DNA of 64,000 nt, taken from the NCBI GenBank assembly GCA_038123275.1, contig JAYORG010000010.1, positions 1 through 64,000 of the forward strand, written 5' to 3'. The notes beneath the pieces were generated by a model. It was given only the letters and a program-made list of their open reading frames with translations, did not search any database and was not told where the DNA came from. This stretch comes from CAJQHT01 sp038123275. GTDB taxonomy: Bacteria; Pseudomonadota; Alphaproteobacteria; Rickettsiales; UBA1997. Below are positions 25,581 through 33,153 of this stretch, piece by piece. Made by a program: the position numbers and the translations under genes. Position 1 is the stretch's first letter. Each line of letters starts with the position of its first letter.

Positions 25581-26564
25581 ATGATGAATTTCAAGAGAAT
25601 AATTGCTGTTACCATTCTATCACAGCTTCTTTTTGCTTATAACTCATTTGCCGCAATAAAATATATCAGCATTGCTACTGGTGCTATTACAGGTGTTTAT
25701 TACCCAACTGGAGGTGCAATTTGTCGGTTAGTTAATAGAGGAAGAAAACATCACGGTATTAGATGCTCTGTTGAATCAACAGGTGGTTCGGTTGCTAACC
25801 TAAATGCTATTAGAAATGGAGATGTTGATTTTGGTGTTGTTCAGTCTGATTGGCAATATCATGCTTTAAAAGGAACAGGTTTTTTTGGTGATCAGCCTCC
25901 TTACAAAGATTTAAGAGTAGTTGCTTCTCTTTATACTGAAACTTTTGCTATTGCAGTTAATAAAGCTTCTGGCATTAGAAAAATTGACGATTTAATTGGT
26001 AAAAAAGTTAATTTTGGTCCAACAGGGTCTGGAATGTATGCTACAATGGAAGTTTTATCTTCTGTTAAAGGGTGGAATAAAAAGGATTTTTCTCTGGTTA
26101 CACATTTAAGTCCATCTGAACAGCCAAAAGCTTTATGCTCTGGTGAAATAGATGCTATGATCTACGTTTCTGGAAATCCAAATGGAGTTTTGCAAGAAGC
26201 AACTCAGTTCCAGGACCCAGATTGTAGTGTTAAAATTTTAAGTATTGATAGGCCTACAATTAAAAGATTAATTAAGGTTAATCCATTTTATGTTAGAGCC
26301 ATTATTCCTGGTGGAATGTATAGCAACAACTCGCATGATGTAGAAACTTTTGGTATTAAGGCAACTTTGGTTACTGCCAAAGGTACTAAGTCTGATACAG
26401 TTTATAATGTAACTAAGGCCTTATTTAATAATTTTGATAACTTTAAAACTCTTCATCCAGTATTTACTTCATTAAAAAGAAGTGAGTCTATAAAAGAAGG
26501 AAATTCAGCTCCATTGCATTCTGGTGCAATTCGTTATTATAGAGAAGTTGGCTTGATTAAGTAG
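25581..26564 (+). CDS. TAXI-family TRAP transporter substrate-binding protein
   Basis: 327 residues with a signal peptide (about 1-24, cleavage near NSFA). The mature protein begins with the family pattern SIATGAITGVYYPTGGAICRLVN. It also has ESTGGSVANLNAI, DFGVVQSDW and GPTGSGMYATM, as in TAXI receptors and the 31-kDa immunogenic protein of Brucella and Rickettsiales. These bind small organic acids such as glutamate in the periplasm and pass them to a fused TRAP permease. No TRAP permease gene is adjacent, so the receptor is orphaned here, as is common in Rickettsiales. Confidence 0.9.
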   Translation: MMNFKRIIAVTILSQLLFAYNSFAAIKYISIATGAITGVYYPTGGAICRLVNRGRKHHGIRCSVESTGGSVANLNAIRNGDVDFGVVQSDWQYHALKGTGFFGDQPPYKDLRVVASLYTETFAIAVNKASGIRKIDDLIGKKVNFGPTGSGMYATMEVLSSVKGWNKKDFSLVTHLSPSEQPKALCSGEIDAMIYVSGNPNGVLQEATQFQDPDCSVKILSIDRPTIKRLIKVNPFYVRAIIPGGMYSNNSHDVETFGIKATLVTAKGTKSDTVYNVTKALFNNFDNFKTLHPVFTSLKRSESIKEGNSAPLHSGAIRYYREVGLIK

Positions 26565-26590
26565 TTTGATAGATTACTTTTGTGTTTCTC

Positions 26591-27385
26591 TTAAATAAAT
26601 TCTTTTAGGTAGAATTTTTCTGTTTCATTCATTTTAATGTAATTTACTAGATCTTCTTTTGCTTCTATAAAGCTGTGTGAGTTTATAGTTCCAGTAAAAT
26701 GTTGATAGTTTAGATAGAGTAAATAGGTATTAATAACATCGCTTTCGCAATAGTTTCTGATGTCTTCTACCTTTCCTGAGTCATAATAATCCATTACTTT
26801 TGATCCATCAATACCACCTTTTCCTGGTAGATCTAATATTGAGCAAATTTCATTCATTTTAATTCTTGTCGATGCACCAAAATCAGAAAATGCCTCTAAT
26901 AAGTCACAGTGCCAGTCTAAAGAATATCTTTGGCTATAATTATTCCACTTATCTCCAATTTTATAAAGCCATGGGGCACTTATTTTATGTTTCATAGCGC
27001 GATATTTTAGAACTGGTAAATCAAATGTTCTTCCGTTAAAGGTAACAAATCTTGGGGTTTTCTTTTTTAAATAAGAGAAAAATCCTTTTACTAATTCTTC
27101 TTCGGTTGAATTTACTGTTCCACCAGACTTAATGTTAGTTAAATGATATTGTTCTTGATTGTTTTCTCTTGCAATATCAGCTTCTAAGAAGCTAATGGCT
27201 ACAATTTTATGGAAAGGCTGTCTAAGAAAATCATTTTTGCCATCTGTTATCTCAAGATGGTATTTTTTTAAAGCTTCCCTTTTTTCTTGTTTATTGGCAG
27301 ATTTATCTATTCCTATTAAATTTATTGCTGCTTCTTCATCTGGGATAGTTTCTATATCGAATACAAATAGTGATTTATGTTGCAT
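26591..27385 (-). CDS. Predicted 3'-5' exonuclease, PolB-like (DNA_pol_B_exo2)
   Basis: 264 residues of the DEDD superfamily. Exo I is in FVFDIETIPDE (Asp10, Glu12), exo II in FNGRTFDLPVLKYR, and exo III in YCESDVINTYLLYL with the Asp expected before the terminal Tyr/Leu region. The family is widespread in alphaproteobacteria and is thought to act in DNA repair, though its exact role is unclear. It is the last gene of the minus-strand cluster starting at 30552, 13 bp after the GspC/PilP-like gene. Confidence 0.87.
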   Translation of the reverse strand: MQHKSLFVFDIETIPDEEAAINLIGIDKSANKQEKREALKKYHLEITDGKNDFLRQPFHKIVAISFLEADIARENNQEQYHLTNIKSGGTVNSTEEELVKGFFSYLKKKTPRFVTFNGRTFDLPVLKYRAMKHKISAPWLYKIGDKWNNYSQRYSLDWHCDLLEAFSDFGASTRIKMNEICSILDLPGKGGIDGSKVMDYYDSGKVEDIRNYCESDVINTYLLYLNYQHFTGTINSHSFIEAKEDLVNYIKMNETEKFYLKEFI

Positions 27386-27398
27386 TGCTTATTTTAAT

Positions 27399-28289
27399 TT
27401 ACTTAACTTTGCCTTCTGTTATTTTGTTACTAACAAGGTTATAAGTTTGATTGGTTCTTAGGGTAAAGTTTAGCTCAATTTGATTAGTTTCTTTGTTTAG
27501 ATTGTAAATTTCTTCATCAATGTCTTGTTTTCCAGTTAAAACTCTCCATTTACTAAGACCCATACTCCAATTAATGTTAGCTTTATTATTACTTATTGAT
27601 TTTATGTAAATTGGATTTTCCTCTAAATTATCTTCAAAAACTATTTTATCTCCATTTATCCATGCTATCCAATTGTCTTTAGAAATATAAAGAATTGCAT
27701 TTAGATAAATTCTTGATTGTTCTTTTATCTTTACTACTTCTTTTTCAACTTCTTTTTCAATAACCTCTGTTTCTATTATTTTTTCTTCTAATGGTTTTTT
27801 AATATGGAATGCTTCTATTGCCTCCTCAACTCTTATTATTTCTTCGTCTGTTAGCATTAATGATGGTGGAGCTTTGTCTTTTTCAAAGGGTACATCAGTT
27901 ACTTTTACTTCTTGAGTTTCTTGACTATCATTAGATTCTTTATTTTCAGATTCTCTTTCTTTATCATCTCTAGAAGTTGTTTTTGTTCTATTATTATCTG
28001 AGGTTTCTGAATTTCTATCTTCTGGAATATCTTCTTCTGCATTACTTGCTTCATTTTTTTTGTCTTCCTCTTTATCATCTGCTACATTGTTTGCTTCATC
28101 TTCTTTATCTAAAATTACAGTTTTATTGCCACCTTGTGTTATTTTTTCAAGATCTATGGTATCGTTTAAATTTTGTTGATTATCTTCAATGGTTCTACTT
28201 GTTTCATTAACTAGTGGTTGTGCATAGCTTGTATTAGCTATGAGTATGGTAGATATTAAAAATATTAAAATTTTATTATTTAATGTCAT
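27399..28289 (-). CDS. Secreted acidic protein, GspC/PilP-like
   Basis: 296 residues from ATG 28289, 2 bp after the upstream stop; a longer start at 28313 would put eight charged residues before the signal peptide. It has a signal peptide (about 1-23, ending TSYAQ), then about 150 residues of Glu/Asp/Asn/Lys-rich low complexity. A compact C-terminal domain follows (about 190-290) with short beta-strands such as RIYLNAILYISKDNWIAWING. Position after GspL- and GspM-like genes, and a globular end after a flexible linker, resemble PilP or GspC, which link the inner-membrane platform to the secretin. Sequence similarity alone is weak. Confidence 0.5.
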   Translation of the reverse strand: MTLNNKILIFLISTILIANTSYAQPLVNETSRTIEDNQQNLNDTIDLEKITQGGNKTVILDKEDEANNVADDKEEDKKNEASNAEEDIPEDRNSETSDNNRTKTTSRDDKERESENKESNDSQETQEVKVTDVPFEKDKAPPSLMLTDEEIIRVEEAIEAFHIKKPLEEKIIETEVIEKEVEKEVVKIKEQSRIYLNAILYISKDNWIAWINGDKIVFEDNLEENPIYIKSISNNKANINWSMGLSKWRVLTGKQDIDEEIYNLNKETNQIELNFTLRTNQTYNLVSNKITEGKVK

Positions 28290-28291
28290 TT

Positions 28292-28963
28292 TTATCTTTT
28301 CATTACATGCCAACTAAAAGCTGCTTTTACATTTAAGATCCCAGATATTTGTCCAGTACTAATTTTAACTAAATCTTTAAATTCATAAGTTTTATTTTTA
28401 GAGATAGATAATTGGTTAATAACTATATATCCAGTTAGACTCTTTCTTAAATCTCTTAAAAACTCAATAGCTCTGACATCATCTGGCGCAGCAAATGAAA
28501 CCTGGCAGTTACTAATAAATATGCTGGATACTTTTTTCTTAGATGCTTCATTGCCAAATTTACGAGGTACTGACATTTTAAAGTCATATTTTCGAATATC
28601 ATATTTTTTTGCTAATTTTCTAATCACATCTCCCAATAATTGAGAGTTTATACCCTCAGCATTTTTTTGCTGACTAGAGGCCTGGTTCCATCTGTTATTA
28701 TATTTTTTAGCAAGATTTAAATTATCCCTGGTTTCTTTGCTTTCTTTTCGTACTACCTTAATATAGTCTTTTAGTTCTGTTATATTCTTACTGTCAAAGT
28801 TAAGTAATGTTTGGCGATAAAGGTTTAGTCCAAAAATAAATCCTGAAAAAATAACAGCAATAGTAAAATAAAGTAATATATTATATAAACCTTTTCTGAA
28901 TTTCTTTTTATAAAGATACCATCTATCTTTATTTTGTGGTTTGTCATTTTGTTTGTGGATCAT
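28292..28963 (-). CDS. GspM/PilO-like inner-membrane protein
   Basis: 223 residues: a cytoplasmic basic N-terminus, one membrane helix (about 31-51, beginning LLYFTIAVIFSG), a coiled-coil-like stretch (about 55-100), and a periplasmic ferredoxin-like end (about 105-220). This is the layout of PilO/GspM, which dimerise with PilN/GspL. It overlaps the GspL-like gene by ATGA and is followed within 3 bp by the PilP/GspC-like gene. The call rests mainly on architecture and gene order. Confidence 0.55.
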   Translation of the reverse strand: MIHKQNDKPQNKDRWYLYKKKFRKGLYNILLYFTIAVIFSGFIFGLNLYRQTLLNFDSKNITELKDYIKVVRKESKETRDNLNLAKKYNNRWNQASSQQKNAEGINSQLLGDVIRKLAKKYDIRKYDFKMSVPRKFGNEASKKKVSSIFISNCQVSFAAPDDVRAIEFLRDLRKSLTGYIVINQLSISKNKTYEFKDLVKISTGQISGILNVKAAFSWHVMKR

Positions 28964-30552
28964 TTCTGACTCCTAATTATTAATGTAAAAGATACTTCAT
29001 AATATTTTTTACTAAAGTCAAGATCTTGGGGTAGGTCAGAGCTGGTAATGCGATATTCTTTAAATTTATTAGTGGTAGTTAAGATCAGGTCATCATAAAT
29101 TTTAAATAAACTTTCTACATCACCAGTATCATTTTTAATTTTGCCTATAATAGTAAAAGAGAAATTGTCTTTCGTAGATTGTATTGTAAATTCATTAACA
29201 AATCTAAAATTATGTACAGTCACACTTTTACTTGTAATAAATTCTAATATTTTAAAGAAATCCAGAGGTTTAGCTTTGTTTTTTTCTATAGACTCATCTA
29301 ATCTGCCAAATGCAATAATTTCATCTATACCCAAAAGTACTCCATTGTCTTTTGGAGCTTCTTCTCCAATAACTTGTTCTTTTATCTTTACTAGGTTTTG
29401 TTCTTCCATTAACTTGGTTTTTATTAATCTATTAATTTGTTTACTATTTCCGGATTGCTCAATTTGAATAAAAATTGAGTAGAAAATAACCACAAGCAAT
29501 AATGAAAAACTTATGCCAACAGATATTTTTGAAAGAGTGTCTAATATCCAAAGAGATTTTATTTTTTTGGTAATTGACTTAAGTATTTTATTTGAATTAA
29601 CAAATACGCTTGATACTAAAATATCAGCAAATTGACTATTTTTTGGAATTAATTTGTTATAACCAATTTTTTCTGCTGCTTCTCTTGGTGTATAATTAGT
29701 AAAATTAATTTCATGGTTTTTTATGTGGCTAATTTTTTCTATAACAAATCTTGGTAAGATGTTGATTATTTCTACATCTTCCATTTTTAGATTAGGAAGT
29801 ATTCTTTTTAAATATTCGTTTGTTCTAAAAATATCTTGCTCAAAATCAACTATAAAATTTTTGTCTTCATATTCATATTTTGTAAGTCTGGTAAAAATAA
29901 TTTTTTCATTTAAAAATACAACTTGTCTAATACCGCTTACTTTATTTTGAATAATTAATAAAGTTATTTTGTTAGAATTATCATTGTCTTTATTTTCATT
30001 TTTATTTTCATTTTCATCTTCATTTTTTTTAGCTTTTTTATTTTCAATTTGGTTTTGGGCTAAATGTAATTTTTTAATTAAGCTAACTGTTTCTATTGGC
30101 AGCATATAAATGCCAAGTAATGGATTACTTACTTCTTGTAATAAAAAATCAATCCATTGATCCATTGCGTCAAAATAAACTGATGAAACATACATACATT
30201 CCCATTTTTTCATCTTCTTGTTTTTATAGGTCATGTAATTATATACTAATTCTTCAGAATTAGAAATAGATTGAAATTCTTGCTGAAGATGTCTATTGAT
30301 TATTTGTTTTAGGTCAAGGCGGTTAATAGAGGGATAAGATTTATTTGTATAAGTTTGCTCTGCGTTATCCAGTAGTATATAAACTGGAACACCTTTATTT
30401 TGCTTAAAAATTTTCAATAGCTGAATTTTACCTTCTCTTGAAAGAGATGGCACTAAGACCTTATTTTTAACATGTGTACCATGGTTTAACGAGAGTAGGG
30501 AACTTTCATTTCCAATGGTTATTGTAAAAGCCTTCTTTGTGAACATTATCAA
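28960..30552 (-). CDS. GspL / PilM-PilN-like inner-membrane platform protein
   Basis: 530 residues. The N-terminal part (1-330) looks like the actin-like cytoplasmic domain of PilM/GspL, with a Lys/Glu/Asn low-complexity insert near 180-205. One membrane helix follows (about 347-369, SVGISFSLLLVVIFYSI), then a coiled-coil linker and a periplasmic domain (about 420-528) ending in a beta-rich segment as in PilN/GspL. It is first of a tightly coupled operon whose next products are GspM/PilO- and GspC/PilP-like. No ATPase, secretin or pilin genes are in the window. Confidence 0.6.
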   Translation of the reverse strand: MIMFTKKAFTITIGNESSLLSLNHGTHVKNKVLVPSLSREGKIQLLKIFKQNKGVPVYILLDNAEQTYTNKSYPSINRLDLKQIINRHLQQEFQSISNSEELVYNYMTYKNKKMKKWECMYVSSVYFDAMDQWIDFLLQEVSNPLLGIYMLPIETVSLIKKLHLAQNQIENKKAKKNEDENENKNENKDNDNSNKITLLIIQNKVSGIRQVVFLNEKIIFTRLTKYEYEDKNFIVDFEQDIFRTNEYLKRILPNLKMEDVEIINILPRFVIEKISHIKNHEINFTNYTPREAAEKIGYNKLIPKNSQFADILVSSVFVNSNKILKSITKKIKSLWILDTLSKISVGISFSLLLVVIFYSIFIQIEQSGNSKQINRLIKTKLMEEQNLVKIKEQVIGEEAPKDNGVLLGIDEIIAFGRLDESIEKNKAKPLDFFKILEFITSKSVTVHNFRFVNEFTIQSTKDNFSFTIIGKIKNDTGDVESLFKIYDDLILTTTNKFKEYRITSSDLPQDLDFSKKYYEVSFTLIIRSQK

Positions 30553-30649
30553 TAAAGTTTTACTAGAGAAGAAACAAGTTTAATGTTATTACCTTGCAAT
30601 AAACTTTCAATATTAATTTAATGATTTTGTATAAAACTTACAAGATAAT

Positions 30650-31327
30650 TTATTGGTATGGATAAGGATCTTTTATGCCATTTTCTGCAAAACCTTGTAA
30701 TCTTAATAGACAAGAGTCACACTTGCTGCAAGCATAGAATTCTAAGCCTTGTTTAATTGGGTCATAGCAGCTATGAGCAATAGAATAATCAACCCCTAAA
30801 TCCAAGCCAGTTTTAATAATTTGAGCTTTAGTTAGTTCAATTAAAGGGGCATGAATTTTAAAATTATCACCTGTAGCTGTAGCCTTATTTGCTAACAGTT
30901 CAAAAGCTTTTATAAATTCTGGGCGACAATCTGGATAGTTACTGTAATCAATAGCATTTGCTCCAATAAAAATATCACTTGCTCCAATAACTTCGCCATA
31001 AGCTAAGGCAAAAGATAAAAAAATTGTATTGCGAGCGGGTACATAGGTTATAGGAATGTCTTTTTGATTGTTTACGTCTTGATTCTTTGGTATTTTTAAA
31101 CTTTTATCTACTAAGGCCGAGTGACCAAATATACCTAGGTCAATATTGGCAATTTTATGTTCCTTTATGCTATGTTCTTTGACTATTTTTTTTGCAAATT
31201 CAAGTTCAACATTATGCCTTTGACCATAAAGAAAGCTTAAGGCATAAAGATCATATTCTTTTTTGGCAATTGCGCTAACTGTTATAGAATCTAATCCACC
31301 GCTTAATAAAATTACTGCTTTTTTCAT
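30650..31327 (-). CDS. queC: 7-cyano-7-deazaguanine synthase
   Basis: 225 residues. It converts 7-carboxy-7-deazaguanine to preQ0 with ATP and ammonia in queuosine biosynthesis. The N-terminal PP-loop is LLSGGLDSITV. The zinc site is formed by the C-terminal cysteines in SCYDPIKQG and CSKCDSCLLR. Length and motifs are typical. It suggests that the organism makes queuosine or preQ0 de novo, though other que genes are not in the window. Confidence 0.95.
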   Translation of the reverse strand: MKKAVILLSGGLDSITVSAIAKKEYDLYALSFLYGQRHNVELEFAKKIVKEHSIKEHKIANIDLGIFGHSALVDKSLKIPKNQDVNNQKDIPITYVPARNTIFLSFALAYGEVIGASDIFIGANAIDYSNYPDCRPEFIKAFELLANKATATGDNFKIHAPLIELTKAQIIKTGLDLGVDYSIAHSCYDPIKQGLEFYACSKCDSCLLRLQGFAENGIKDPYPYQ

Positions 31328-31436
31328 GTTTTAAGTAAATTATACTATTATTTATCTAAAAATAAATATTAGTATTAAGTTAAAAAAGATAATGATTTTT
31401 ACATTAATTAATTTTAAAATTCCAGCCCTTGATTTT

Positions 31437-31513
31437 GGGTGGTTAGCTCAGTTGGTTAGAGCGCTACGTTGACATCGTAGAGGTCGGGGATTCGAATTCC
31501 TTACCACCCACCA
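31437..31513 (+). tRNA. tRNA-Val(GAC)
   Basis: Acceptor stem GGGTGGT pairs with ACCACCC, followed by discriminator A and an encoded CCA. The anticodon stem-loop CTACG-TTGACAT-CGTAG gives anticodon GAC. The D arm TTAGCTCAGTTGGTTAGAGC and T loop TTCGAAT are canonical. A T-rich tract from 31515 probably terminates it. Confidence 0.96.
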
Positions 31514-31538
31514 TTTCCTTTTTTTAATTTTAGCTAAT

Positions 31539-31847
31539 TTATCTATGGTGCAGGCGATATTTTTTATAACGTCGATAATAATTATTTTTTAAGCGGTAAT
31601 TTTTATATCTTGGGTAATAATTATCTTGATTAATTCCATAGTTTCTTGGTGGTACATAATATTGATCATTATCAAAATAGCGATCTATGCCGTTATAAGG
31701 GTTGGTATAAAGTCTAGAGACAGGTTTTCCATGATAGGCAGATGGAGAAGTGTAAGTTTTAATAGTTGGAAATGTTAAGTTTTGCTGTTGTGTCTTATAG
31801 CCACAAGAGGAAATTAATAATATTAATAGCAATATTAAATTTATCAT
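31539..31847 (-). CDS. Small Tyr/Arg-rich lipoprotein, paralog A
   Basis: 102 residues with a lipoprotein signal: hydrophobic 2-13 and lipobox ISSC (Cys 15). The mature part is rich in Tyr, Asn, Arg and Pro, with no Trp. It shares with the next gene the segments SPSAYHGKPVSR, a N-P-Y-N box, YFDND and YVPPRNYGIN-x-DNYY. The C-terminal 30 residues are strongly basic (Tyr/Lys/Arg repeats). I do not recognise a characterised family. An outer-membrane or surface location is likely from the signal. The two genes are tandem. Confidence 0.65.
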   Translation of the reverse strand: MINLILLLILLISSCGYKTQQQNLTFPTIKTYTSPSAYHGKPVSRLYTNPYNGIDRYFDNDQYYVPPRNYGINQDNYYPRYKNYRLKNNYYRRYKKYRLHHR

Positions 31848-31905
31848 AACTTACTTTGCAAAAAATATGATTTAATAATTATTATTTTTATAAGTTTTAT
31901 TTATA

Positions 31906-32184
31906 TTAATATCTTCTATTTCTACGTTTTGTGTAGTAATTATCCCTATTAATTCCATAGTTTCTAGGTGGAATATAAGAATTATCATTATCAAAATAGT
32001 GATCTTGAAAGTTATAAGGATTGTTATATATTCTAGAAACGGGCTTTCCATGATAAGCAGATGGCGAAGAGTATGTTCTAATAGTTTGAAATTTTAAGTT
32101 CTGTGATGCTTTTTGGTTGCAGGAGTTAGTAAATAATATTAGAACTATTAAATTTATAAGTATTATATGGTATTTTAGCATCAT
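31906..32184 (-). CDS. Small Tyr/Arg-rich lipoprotein, paralog B
   Basis: 92 residues, with a signal peptide and lipobox TNSC (Cys 22). It is a clear paralog of the downstream gene: YSSPSAYHGKPVSRIYNNPY, HYFDND, YIPPRNYGINRDNYY. The conserved block spans most of the mature protein, while the basic tail is shorter. Tandem duplication with strong retention of the block indicates selection. Function unknown. Confidence 0.65.
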   Translation of the reverse strand: MMLKYHIILINLIVLILFTNSCNQKASQNLKFQTIRTYSSPSAYHGKPVSRIYNNPYNFQDHYFDNDNSYIPPRNYGINRDNYYTKRRNRRY

Positions 32185-32226
32185 TTATTTTTTATCTGAA
32201 TTTTCTTACAACTCATAATGGCATTG

Positions 32227-32914
32227 TTAATTAAGTATATCTAACATCCCATTCCTTTTCAGAATAAGCAGTTTTACTGAATATTCAAGCATTTCTATTG
32301 ACTTACTATAGCATTTGCTCTTTCTTCTCATTCTAGCCAGAAAATGCCTAAACAAACTATTGTAACCTTCCACTGTATAAGTATGAGCCTTGGATTGAAT
32401 ATGTTTATTTTTTGGAACAAACTTTTTATATGGACCCCAGTAATCTGTTGCAATAAAGCCCTTGGACCTATCCTTTACTCCTTCCCAAAGTTTTTTTCCC
32501 TGTTTTTGTTGATCTATCGCCAATAGTGAAGTTGATAAATTCTTTTGCATATCTATCAACAGCAATCCAGATCCAGCAAGCGTTTTTTTTGAGCCAATAT
32601 AGCTGTGCATTTCATCTATTTCAGTAAGGCAAATTTTATGACTATTCTGTACTAAATGTAGATTTTCACCATATTGTTTAATCCAATTATGAATTGTGAC
32701 ATGGCTAAAATTAAGAAATCTTCCTATTGATCTAAACCCTAACCCTTCTAGATAGAGTTCTAATGCTTGACGTTTTTGAGTTTTATTTCCAGATCCAGAC
32801 TTAGATTAGTACACTGTAATAATAGTTACAATCTCTACATTTGTAGCGTTGTTTTTCTTTAACTCTTCCAGCTTTTCTTGTATTCGACTGTTGACATTTT
32901 GGGCAATTATTCAT
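32227..32914 (-). pseudogene. Decayed IS1-family transposase
   Basis: Reading the minus strand from ATG 32914 gives an InsA-like zinc finger (NNCPKCQQ, YKCRDCNYYYS) that stops at 32801. A second frame continues with the helix-turn-helix and the first catalytic Asp region (EIDEMHSYIG). At the A8 run near 32582-32589 the frame shifts again: the alternative frame reads NACWIWIAVDRYAKEF as in IS1. It returns near the A-rich stretch at 32491-32505 to KGFIATDYWGPYKKFVP and VEGYNSLFRHFLAR, then a normal IS1 end. At least three lesions make it inactive. No terminal inverted repeats could be defined. The 127-codon reading frame at 32227-32610 is only part of it. Confidence 0.82.
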
Positions 32915-33000
32915 TCTTATCTTCTAATTTGAGGTTAAAATAGAAGATATTTTATATTAGATATATTTAATTAATAATGCTCTCATAATAAACAGTCTTA

Positions 33001-33153
33001 TCAAGACTTTGCATCATCGTCATCAAATAGGATTCTATTAGCAGTGCCATCCAGATCTTCATACTGTTTATTTTTTATAGTCCATAAAAATGAAATTAGT
33101 CCTACTAAGCCTAATCCAATTGCTATTGGTACTAAGTAAATCAAAACTTCCAT
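33001..33153 (-). CDS. ccoS: cbb3-type cytochrome oxidase assembly protein CcoS
   Basis: A 50-residue protein starting MEVLIYLVPIAIGLG, one membrane helix, then the CcoS signature FLW...QYEDLDGTANRILFDDD. The family is about 50-60 residues and is needed to assemble active cbb3 oxidase, probably in cofactor insertion. The start lies 13 bp inside the end of the ABC exporter gene on the same strand, so they are probably co-transcribed. Other cco genes are not in the window, but its presence implies a microaerobic high-affinity oxidase elsewhere. Confidence 0.88.
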   Translation of the reverse strand: MEVLIYLVPIAIGLGLVGLISFLWTIKNKQYEDLDGTANRILFDDDDAKS

